Assembly (NCBI GenBank): GCA_002780065.1
Contig: PEWQ01000168.1
Span: 1-8,532, forward strand
Direction of reading: 5' to 3'
Source of the DNA: Candidatus Hydrogenedentes bacterium CG07_land_8_20_14_0_80_42_17
Lineage (GTDB): Bacteria; UBA8481
DNA: 8,532 nt
Positions 1 through 5,643 of this stretch are shown here, one piece after another. The translations under genes were made by a program, and so were the position numbers. The notes under the pieces were generated by a model. The model ran no database searches and had not been told where the DNA came from. It worked only from the letters and a program-made list of their open reading frames with translations. The number at the start of each line of letters is the position of its first letter. Within the stretch, counting starts at the first letter, position 1.

Positions 1-495
1 TTCTAGCATTGTAGACAAAGGTTCTCCTGTGTGCGGCGCAGAGGAAAAAGAAGCGCACAAACCAAAAACATCGGGTCTAAATAATGCGGCAGAAACCGCA
101 AAATTTGCGCCGTATGATGCTCCTAAAATTCCGATCCAATCGCGATTGGTAGTTAGATGAAAGCGCCGCCGAATGCTCGGTATGAGTTCGTCGGAGAGGT
201 AATCAGCAAGTATGCCTGCTCCACCCCACGGTGGAGGCGCATAAGCTCTGTCTCTGTTTCGTGGCGATGTGATCCCGAGAAGCACAATCGGCTTGAGCCT
301 TCGGGAAATAACTAAATTTTGAACTATCGTATCGGTGTGCCAACCTCCATACGAACCTGAATTCGTCCACTGATTCTGTGAATCCACTAAAACAACAAAC
401 GGCAAAGGAAGACTGCACGAACGAAAACTAGGCGGCATAACGACCTGAACATTTACTCTTCCGATCTTTTCAGAACCGGCATTTAAAGTTATCAC
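1..495 (-). CDS. Putative esterase (PF00756-like alpha/beta hydrolase), 3' end cut by window edge
   Basis: An open frame of 165 codons runs from a GTG at 495-493 to base 1 without a stop, so the C-terminal part is missing. The reading resembles the putative esterase (esterase D/PHB depolymerase-like) family. A beta strand PFVVLVDSQN (32-41) is followed by a Gly/Trp segment GSYGGWHTD (47-55), then PIVLLGITSPRNRDRAY (69-85), an EL.P segment (103-106) before the nucleophile strand, and the nucleophile elbow G125-A-S127-Y-G129, followed by a helix ending RPDVFG (140-145). S127 is the presumed nucleophile; the acid and His of the triad would lie beyond the window. No signal peptide is visible, so it is probably cytoplasmic. 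The GTG start is chosen because AAAGGAG lies 6 nt upstream and because GTGA overlaps the TGA stop of the upstream membrane-protein gene, implying translational coupling. The substrate is unknown; a sugar O-acyl ester would fit the neighbours, but that is inference. Confidence 0.83.
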   Translation of the reverse strand, partial: MITLNAGSEKIGRVNVQVVMPPSFRSCSLPLPFVVLVDSQNQWTNSGSYGGWHTDTIVQNLVISRRLKPIVLLGITSPRNRDRAYAPPPWGGAGILADYLSDELIPSIRRRFHLTTNRDWIGILGASYGANFAVSAALFRPDVFGLCASFSSAPHTGEPLSTMLE

Positions 496-1988
496 TCTAT
501 ACTCCTTTTATAACCTTCTATAGAACTGAAATAATTTTTCGAAAAGTTTTTTTTCATACCACTAATCTCGGCATCTCTTTTCAAATAAACAACAGCAGTT
601 TCGTCACGGTAAACTTCTTTCCATGAATTCAAGCCGTGAATTAAATTATTCGTTGGAGAATCGGCTGGAAGCAAAATGATGTCATGATTAAATTTTTCGA
701 GACACTCTTTCCATTTCGGTAGGCCGAATGCAAAGTCCGTAACAAGGCGATACGTCTCGTTCGTATAAACTTCTTCATACCTCCCGTCCAGAGAAACCCT
801 GCATGACGGATAAAGCTTCCAGAGCACATAGCTTCCCCAATTTAGGGGTACCAAAATATTTCCCTCGATCCCGTTTTCATAAATAAATTCAGAAGCCTTT
901 ACCGGATAAAGTCCATTCGGCACCTTTATCTTCCACTCAGAATCTGCGAGGATATAAATCGATGCGCTAAATACAAGCGCAAGTAAAGCTATATTAAAAA
1001 ACCGCAACGTTCGTTCAAAAATTTTTCCTGTCCACTCTGAATTGAAACATTCAAGAGCAGGTATTATGTAATACATCGCCGCTATCGCAAAAAATGTTAT
1101 GTGCCGCGCATGCTTTATTCCAAGAAATAAAGTTGCCGCAAGAATTACTATCCCGTGCAAATTTCTGAAGCACTTACGCCGAACCAAAATTACAATGATA
1201 GAGATCAGCAGAATAAGAATTATTTTTATTGCGAGCCAATTGAAATTCAGTTCAAAGAGTCTAATGCTCTGCCACTCGGTAATGAGCGGTCTCTGCATAG
1301 TTGCCGCCTCAAGAATATAAAACCAAAATTTCAGTCCGTACGGATTAATCAGCGTAAACGGAATCGAAACCAAAATTGCCGATAGATGGAACCACGGCCG
1401 TTTCCCTCGAAGCATTGAATCCACGGCATGAAGCACGATTAGACCAAATCCCGCAACAAAGCCGCCATGGAGATTTACCCAAAGAATTGTTGTCAAAGGA
1501 AAAACTGCAAGAATTTTCAATTGAAGTTTTGAAAATATTTTTTTTGAATCTAACGTTGCCGAACTGGCATCCAAAAGTCTCAACCATAATGCAAAAAAGA
1601 AATAGGTAAAAATTTGGCATCTTACAGTCGGAACAAAACCCGGCAATAATGCAAAAAATAAAAGTAATGATAAGAAAATCGAGCGAAAGCGGCATATCAA
1701 AATAAGTGTCGAGAAAAAAAGAATGTCTTTGAGAAGAATTAATCCAATATCGCCAAATTTTTTACACGTAATCCAGAATAAAAGTCCCGAGCCCCACTCA
1801 TGGTCGATCCATTCAATCCTTGTTTCAGTGTATGCAAAAGGGTCGCAAAGAGGTATAGAGCCATTCTCAAGAGTGAGTCTGCCCATTGCAAGTCTATGCC
1901 ATAAATCTCTATCCGCTTCGTTGTAAATTACTCCTGCGGCAAGCACTAAAAGGAAAAGCAAAAACAGTATTAGACGCTCTAACTTCAT
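492..1988 (-). CDS. Polytopic membrane protein, GT-C glycosyltransferase-like
   Basis: This is a 498-residue integral membrane protein with roughly ten hydrophobic segments. The first is residues 5-22, and most of the rest lie between about 81 and 347. After TM1 comes an acidic loop with D26 and D28 followed by WH (30-31) and later WIDHEW (60-65). This layout resembles the loop-1 acidic motif of GT-C lipid-sugar-dependent glycosyltransferases. Other recognisable landmarks are WVNLHGGF (170-177), INPYGL (214-219) and KHARHITFF (292-300). A soluble C-terminal part has NWGSYVLWKL (383-392), DGRYEEVY (401-408) and a Trp/Asp/aromatic ending WKEVYRDETAVVYLK (456-470). I recognise the pattern from large families of uncharacterised bacterial membrane proteins but cannot assign a reaction. 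No Shine-Dalgarno precedes the ATG. It ends in a GTGA overlap with the esterase, so the two probably act together, perhaps in envelope glycan assembly (inference). Confidence 0.85.
   Translation of the reverse strand: MKLERLILFLLFLLVLAAGVIYNEADRDLWHRLAMGRLTLENGSIPLCDPFAYTETRIEWIDHEWGSGLLFWITCKKFGDIGLILLKDILFFSTLILICRFRSIFLSLLLFFALLPGFVPTVRCQIFTYFFFALWLRLLDASSATLDSKKIFSKLQLKILAVFPLTTILWVNLHGGFVAGFGLIVLHAVDSMLRGKRPWFHLSAILVSIPFTLINPYGLKFWFYILEAATMQRPLITEWQSIRLFELNFNWLAIKIILILLISIIVILVRRKCFRNLHGIVILAATLFLGIKHARHITFFAIAAMYYIIPALECFNSEWTGKIFERTLRFFNIALLALVFSASIYILADSEWKIKVPNGLYPVKASEFIYENGIEGNILVPLNWGSYVLWKLYPSCRVSLDGRYEEVYTNETYRLVTDFAFGLPKWKECLEKFNHDIILLPADSPTNNLIHGLNSWKEVYRDETAVVYLKRDAEISGMKKNFSKNYFSSIEGYKRSIE
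502..508 (-). promoter_or_regulatory. Ribosome binding site fixing the GTG start of the esterase
   Basis: AAAGGAG lies within the last codons of the upstream gene, with GGAG 6 nt from the GTG. No comparably placed ATG exists in the esterase frame. This supports both the non-ATG start and coupled translation across the GTGA overlap. Confidence 0.75.
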
Positions 1989-1994
1989 GAGTCA

Positions 1995-2023
1995 ATAATA
2001 GAAGCGTTCTAAAAAAAAGAAAA
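1995..2023 (-). promoter_or_regulatory. Possible leaderless promoter of the GT-C-like gene
   Basis: On the minus strand TATTAT (2000-1995, 5/6 match to the sigma70 -10 box) sits only 6 nt before the ATG at 1988. A poor -35 (TTTTCT, 2023-2018) lies 17 nt upstream of it. With normal spacing the transcript would begin at or beside the A of the ATG. No Shine-Dalgarno is present, which fits a leaderless message. AT-rich sequence produces such matches by chance, so confidence is low. Confidence 0.25.
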
Positions 2024-2040
2024 TTACAATTTATCTGGAG

Positions 2041-2226
2041 GGACATGCTCTACGCGTCAATAGCCCCCCTCGTGCGTGCTGAATATGCATGCGTAGCTTG
2101 CACAGGCGAGGCGTCCATTGACGCGAGGCGTCCATTGACGCGAGGCGTCCATTGACGCGATGGCGTCCATTGACGCGATGGCGCCTGTGCCTCCAAAGCG
2201 TATGCGCCTGTGTCTTCAAAGCATGT
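2041..2226. repeat. GC-rich repeat island between glycosyltransferase and membrane-protein genes
   Basis: This island is visibly GC-rich in an AT-rich spacer. Its core is a four-unit tandem array (2110-2179). The array is bracketed by a perfect 9-bp inverted repeat, GCACAGGCG (2100-2108) and CGCCTGTGC (2182-2190). To the right lies an imperfect 23-bp direct duplication (2181-2203 and 2204-2226, 19/23 identical) starting GCGCCTGTG. At the left edge CGCGTCAAT (2053-2061) is an inverted copy of the ATTGACGCG found in every array unit. No convincing gene crosses it. Possible natures are a miniature repeat element, a 3' mRNA structure for the glycosyltransferase transcript, or a minisatellite. Confidence 0.8.
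2110..2179. repeat. Tandem array, four units of a 17/18-bp palindromic repeat
   Basis: The unit GGCGTCCATTGACGCGA occurs at 2110-2126, 2127-2143, 2144-2160 and 2162-2178 with no substitutions. Units 3 and 4 carry one extra T, making them 18 bp. Every unit contains the inverted repeat GCGTC-CATT-GACGC (5-bp stem, 4-nt loop), so either strand can form four consecutive identical hairpins. The period is not a multiple of three, and units abut with no spacers. Confidence 0.93.
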
Positions 2227-2267
2227 TATTATATTTCCAATTAGTTCTCACGTTCTTTGGATTAGAG

Positions 2268-3359
2268 CTATAAAACTTTTCGATATCTCTCTCTCATCTT
2301 ATTTACGACAGCTTCGCGGCGAAATAATTGTAAAGCTCGCGCGCGGCCGCGAATTCCAAGCTCTTTTCTTAAATCAGCATCATCTCTGATTTTAATAATC
2401 GCATTCTTTAATTCCTCAACATTGCCCGGCTCAACGAAAATTCCTACATCTCCGAGCACATTAGGGATTCCGCCGATTCTAGATGCAGCAACTGGAATTC
2501 CTGAAGCCATCGCTTCCATTAAAACAAAACCAAACTGCTCGACCAACCCCGGCACCGGAATACTCGGAAGAACAAAAAGATCTATATCATGATAAAAGGT
2601 ATGAATCTCATGATACAGACGCGCAGGCAGGAACCTGACCTTTTCTCCTGCAATTTTTCTAAGCTCATCTTCTTCCGGCCCTTCACCGAGAAGCAGGAGT
2701 TCGATATCAGATTCTTTGGCGGCGCGAATCAGGTTCGAAAGCCCTTTCTCTTTTCTAAACCTGCCGCAATATCCAACTCGAAAATCTCTTTCGACTTTTT
2801 CCCCCGCAGGGCAAAACCTATCGCAATCTATTCCGTGCCCAATCACAGTTATTTTGTCAGATGCAAGTCCTGCAGAAATTAAACGTTCTTGCGCCTCCAT
2901 CGGAATACAAAACGCATGATCGGTTCGTTCCAACACCAATTCTATTCTTCTTCTCATGGAATTATTACAGTCTTCAAAAATCGGCTGGTTCTCGGAAGCT
3001 GAAAGAAAAAGTTTATAACCGAAATGCGGTTTCAATAGCGCGGCTTGATAAGAGTATTCGCTCCTAGCTTCTCCTGCCTGAACAATATCGAAGCCTTTCA
3101 AAACTTTTTCCAAACCGGGCAGGTGATATCGTCTTCTAAAAACTCTAGCATAAAAAGCATTCATAAACGAGCGCTCACGTCCGTTCCACATAAATTGATC
3201 CGGCCATTTTAATCTCACTGCAGAGACATTTTCAGAGCCTATTGCGCTCTCTCCGACAGTGAAGACCTGCAATTCAAATTCATCTTCGAGAAGGCGAACG
3301 TAATCCATCTCATACTGAGAGAGAGTTTGAGCAGGTCTAAGAAAAGCGATCTTTTTCAT
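2268..3359 (-). CDS. Glycosyltransferase family 4 (GT-B fold)
   Basis: This is a 363-residue soluble glycosyltransferase that probably transfers a sugar from a nucleotide donor to a lipid-linked or surface glycan at the cytoplasmic face. The C-terminal half has the GT4 landmarks: VIGHGIDCDRF (172-182), VGYCGRFRKEKGL (195-207, with basic residues expected near the donor phosphates), LLLLGEGPEE (221-230), and the EX7E motif E274...E282 in EQFGFVLME, continuing into AMASGIPVAASRIGGIPN. The N-terminal half (KKIAFLRP, then a short alpha/beta domain) is the acceptor side and too variable to name an acceptor. The frame is open for 25 more codons to a TTG at 3434. I start at the ATG at 3359 because it follows AGAGGTGA and because the extra N-terminus is encoded by the edge of a dispersed repeat. 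It stands alone, with 192 bp upstream and 279 bp downstream. Donor and acceptor are unknown. Confidence 0.92.
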   Translation of the reverse strand: MKKIAFLRPAQTLSQYEMDYVRLLEDEFELQVFTVGESAIGSENVSAVRLKWPDQFMWNGRERSFMNAFYARVFRRRYHLPGLEKVLKGFDIVQAGEARSEYSYQAALLKPHFGYKLFLSASENQPIFEDCNNSMRRRIELVLERTDHAFCIPMEAQERLISAGLASDKITVIGHGIDCDRFCPAGEKVERDFRVGYCGRFRKEKGLSNLIRAAKESDIELLLLGEGPEEDELRKIAGEKVRFLPARLYHEIHTFYHDIDLFVLPSIPVPGLVEQFGFVLMEAMASGIPVAASRIGGIPNVLGDVGIFVEPGNVEELKNAIIKIRDDADLRKELGIRGRARALQLFRREAVVNKMRERYRKVL

Positions 3360-3363
3360 ATCC

Positions 3364-3371
3364 TCACCTCT
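3364..3371 (-). promoter_or_regulatory. Ribosome binding site deciding the glycosyltransferase start
   Basis: AGAGGTGA is close to the full anti-SD complement, with its GAGG 7 nt before the ATG at 3359. It places the start 25 codons inside the longest open frame. Confidence 0.85.
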
Positions 3372-3402
3372 ACTTCTCTCTCCACAAACGTATGAAATAA
3401 TT

Positions 3403-3454
3403 GAAAAATAAAATTTTCGATTTGCACTTTCCAATTTGCAATTTCAAATATAAT
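3403..3454 (-). repeat. 52-bp dispersed repeat, copy A
   Basis: This copy matches 8463-8514 in inverted orientation at 50 of 52 positions without gaps. It is AT-rich, with internal near-repetition around AAATTGCAAATTGG. It lies in the spacer upstream of the glycosyltransferase, and its edge would be read as part of the N-terminus if the TTG start at 3434 were used. Short, self-similar AT-rich intergenic repeats of this style occur in many environmental bacterial genomes. Confidence 0.88.
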
Positions 3455-3478
3455 TGCATTGCATGCAATATGTCCTAG

Positions 3479-3514
3479 ATTCCCGCTACGACTCTGCGAG
3501 TCTTTCGCGCGAAT
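3479..3514. repeat. Palindromic intergenic hairpin repeat after aroC
   Basis: There are two nested stems. The outer stem pairs ATTCCCGC (3479-3486) with GCGCGAAT (3507-3514) at 7 of 8 positions. The inner stem pairs GACTC (3490-3494) with GAGTC (3498-3502) around a TGC loop. The outer arms and the following GAC resemble the widespread bacterial palindrome of the form GATTCCCGC...GCGGGAATGAC, here degenerate and with the inner hairpin inserted. It lies 38-73 bases past the aroC stop and could end or stabilise the aro transcript, but no T-run follows on the minus strand, so I call it a repeat and not a terminator. Confidence 0.6.
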
Positions 3515-3551
3515 GACGCACTAATATGGATTTTCTCGCAGCATCCCGATT

Positions 3552-4706
3552 TCACTTTCTCTTCAGATTAATCCATTTCTGTTTGAGTCTTGCCATCCCT
3601 TCCCAGCCTCGATCCAAAAACAATGCATCTGTCAGAGCAATAGCGGACATCGCCTCGATTACGGCATAATGCCTTCCCAATAGCGTCGGGTCTCTTCTGG
3701 TAATAGGACTCAAAATCTCTTCTTTCATCTTCTTCATGTTTATCGAGGGCTGAGGCACGGAGACTGTCGGAGTAGGTTTCACAGCAACTCTAATCACTAT
3801 ATCTTCTCCGTTGGAAATTCCTCCAAGAACTCCGCCTGCATGATTCGTCTTGAAGCGAACTTTTCCCTTCGCATCAAGATAAGGATGGTCGTTCCAATCT
3901 GAACCTTTTGCTCTGGCGCATGCGAAACCATCTCCAAACTCAATTCCTTTTACAGCTCCGATCGAACAGATTGCGTGCGAAAGTGTAGCATTCAATTTAT
4001 CGAAGACAGGTTCTCCAAGTCCGCCCGGAACATTATGAATTCTCAATTCGATAATGCCGCCGGCAGTATCGCCTTCATTTTTAATTTGAATGACCTTTTC
4101 AATCATAGCCTTCGCAGCTTTCAAATCCGGGCAGTTGATTTCGTTCTTCCTGTAATTGCGTTTCAGCTCCGCCCAGCTCATCTCTCTAGCTCTAATTCCC
4201 ATACATTCTTTTGTGTAAGCGATCAGTTCTATTTTTTCGCGAGCTAAAATTATTTTTGCAACGGCTCCAGCCGCAACACGCGTCACAGTCTCTCTGCCCG
4301 ATGCTCTGCCCGCTCCGCACCAATCTGCAGCTTCTCCATATTTTAAAAAGAAAGTATATTCGGCATGACCGGGTCTTATTAAATCTTTATAGCTTCGATA
4401 TTGATTTATGTGAACCTGTTTTGTATCGACATTGTAAATTATCATTCCGAGCGGTGTGCCCGTTGTCACTCCGTCCTGCCCTATCCCCGCGAAGATATGA
4501 ACTTGATCCGTCTCTTTCCGAGGCGAATCGAGTTTACCCTGTCCGGGTCGGCGTTTGTCCAATTCTTTCTGAATCATTGCATCTGTAATTTTTAATCCAG
4601 GAGGCACACCATCCACAATAACAGAAAGTCCCGAACCCTCTCCGATTCCGTAAGACTCGCCGCATGTTGTGACTCTAAAAACCCTTCCAAATGTGTTACC
4701 CAGCAT
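3552..4706 (-). CDS. aroC: Chorismate synthase
   Basis: Converts 5-enolpyruvylshikimate-3-phosphate to chorismate using reduced FMN; cytoplasmic, last step of the shikimate pathway. The 384-residue length is normal. Landmarks include NTFGRVFRVTTCGES (4-18), VDGVPPGL (31-38), the basic RRPGQG (52-57), RPGHAEY (111-117) with the second conserved His at 114, the signature GAGRASGRET (131-140), NEGDTAGG (210-217), GLGEPVFDKL (229-238), AVKGIEFGDGF (251-261), TNHAGGVLGGISNG (287-300) and RRDP (337-340) before VIEAM (349-353). Two oddities stand out: the first signature, normally GESHG, reads GESYG (Tyr19), and the Arg usually preceding GGGR is Cys130. The loop after GESYG is also about four residues longer than in E. 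coli AroC. A GGGAG lies 6 nt upstream of the ATG. The start overlaps the TerC gene by 11 nt, so it is the last gene of the operon. Confidence 0.97.
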   Translation of the reverse strand: MLGNTFGRVFRVTTCGESYGIGEGSGLSVIVDGVPPGLKITDAMIQKELDKRRPGQGKLDSPRKETDQVHIFAGIGQDGVTTGTPLGMIIYNVDTKQVHINQYRSYKDLIRPGHAEYTFFLKYGEAADWCGAGRASGRETVTRVAAGAVAKIILAREKIELIAYTKECMGIRAREMSWAELKRNYRKNEINCPDLKAAKAMIEKVIQIKNEGDTAGGIIELRIHNVPGGLGEPVFDKLNATLSHAICSIGAVKGIEFGDGFACARAKGSDWNDHPYLDAKGKVRFKTNHAGGVLGGISNGEDIVIRVAVKPTPTVSVPQPSINMKKMKEEILSPITRRDPTLLGRHYAVIEAMSAIALTDALFLDRGWEGMARLKQKWINLKRK

Positions 4707-5643
4707 TTTCTTCTCCCTTCAGCTTGTTCTCGATTATTGATGCAACTATTGCAAGAATTAGTGTAATCGTTATCACGCTTAAACTCAATCCTGTCGAGAT
4801 ATGCACAAATTTATTGATCAGCATTTTTGTTCCCACAAACAAAAGTATGAATGCCACGCCTTCTTTCAATCTGCTGAAAATATTCAGCATTCCTGAAATG
4901 CAGAAGAAGAGAGCGCGCAGGCCCAAAACAGCAAAGATATTCGATGTAAAGACAATAAATGGATCATGAGAGATAGAAAGAACTGCCGGAATCGAATCGA
5001 CAGCAAAAATAATATCTGAGCTCTCTATCGTCACCAAAACAAGAAGGAGCGGAGTTGCAAAGAGTCGTCCTTCTTTGCAAATTAAAAATTTCGAACCGTG
5101 ATATTCTCGAACCGACGGAAAAAACTTTGAAAATAATTTTATTACAGGATTGCGTTCGGGATGAACTTCAGATTCATTATGAAAAAACATTTTTATCGAG
5201 GCGTAAAGCAATAGAACGCCGAAGATGTAAAGTGTCCAATCGAACCTCTTCACGAGCGCAGTGCCTGCCGCAATGAATATTCCACGCATGATAATTGCGC
5301 CGAGAATTCCCCAGAAGAGAACACGATGCTCTAAATTTTTAGGAACCGCGAAATAAGAAAAGATCATTAGGAAGACAAAGAGATTGTCGACCGAAAGCGA
5401 TTCTTCTATGAGGTATGCCGTTATAAATTCGAGCGCTTTCTGAGAGCCGAACTGATAGAGAACAAGAAGATTAAATAGGAGCGCCAGAGATATCCAAAAA
5501 ACCGTCCAGCCAAAAGCTTCCTTGAATTTTATTTCATGAGTCTTTTTTTGAAAGACCATAAGATCCAACGAAAGCATAGCTAGAACAAAAATAAAAAATC
5601 CAATCCAGTAATATATTGAAACCTCAGCGTGAATAGATGTCAT
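4696..5643 (-). CDS. TerC/Alx-family integral membrane protein
   Basis: This 315-residue inner-membrane protein belongs to the TerC family. Members such as E. coli Alx and the Bacillus TerC proteins are linked to Mn2+ export or metalation, others to tellurite resistance. Family motifs are clear: an early TM with SLDLMVF (25-31), LIEESLSVDNLFVF (78-91, acidic E80/E81 and D86 in the membrane), IESSDIIFAVDSIPAV (206-221, E207, D210, D216) and DPFIVFTSNIFAVLGLRALFF (227-247). Seven to nine hydrophobic segments are visible, with a hydrophilic loop at about 154-190. It begins inside the aroA stop (ATGA) and ends 11 nt into aroC, so it is cotranscribed and probably translationally coupled with shikimate genes. 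No manganese riboswitch can precede it, because its 5' flank is aroA coding sequence. Transport activity is inferred from the family; the metal cannot be read from sequence. Confidence 0.95.
   Translation of the reverse strand: MTSIHAEVSIYYWIGFFIFVLAMLSLDLMVFQKKTHEIKFKEAFGWTVFWISLALLFNLLVLYQFGSQKALEFITAYLIEESLSVDNLFVFLMIFSYFAVPKNLEHRVLFWGILGAIIMRGIFIAAGTALVKRFDWTLYIFGVLLLYASIKMFFHNESEVHPERNPVIKLFSKFFPSVREYHGSKFLICKEGRLFATPLLLVLVTIESSDIIFAVDSIPAVLSISHDPFIVFTSNIFAVLGLRALFFCISGMLNIFSRLKEGVAFILLFVGTKMLINKFVHISTGLSLSVITITLILAIVASIIENKLKGEENAG

Noticed and set aside
203-418. 71-codon minus-strand open frame
   Set aside because: It is an out-of-frame shadow of the esterase, whose frame gives a coherent hydrolase sequence with a nucleophile elbow.
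2110-2179. CRISPR-like array
   Set aside because: The identical units abut directly with no spacers between them, and no cas gene is present.
2031-2219. 62-codon minus-strand open frame across the GC-rich island
   Set aside because: Its residues are the tandem 17/18-bp units read in shifting frames. The repeat period is not a multiple of three and there is no SD, so it is a by-product of the repeat.
3360-3434. 25-residue N-terminal extension of the glycosyltransferase from a TTG
   Set aside because: A strong SD sits directly before the ATG at 3359, the extension is unlike GT4 N-termini, and its first codons come from the dispersed repeat.
4211-4588. 125-codon plus-strand open frame opposite aroC
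   Set aside because: It lies wholly antisense to strongly conserved aroC motifs and shows no domain-like sequence.
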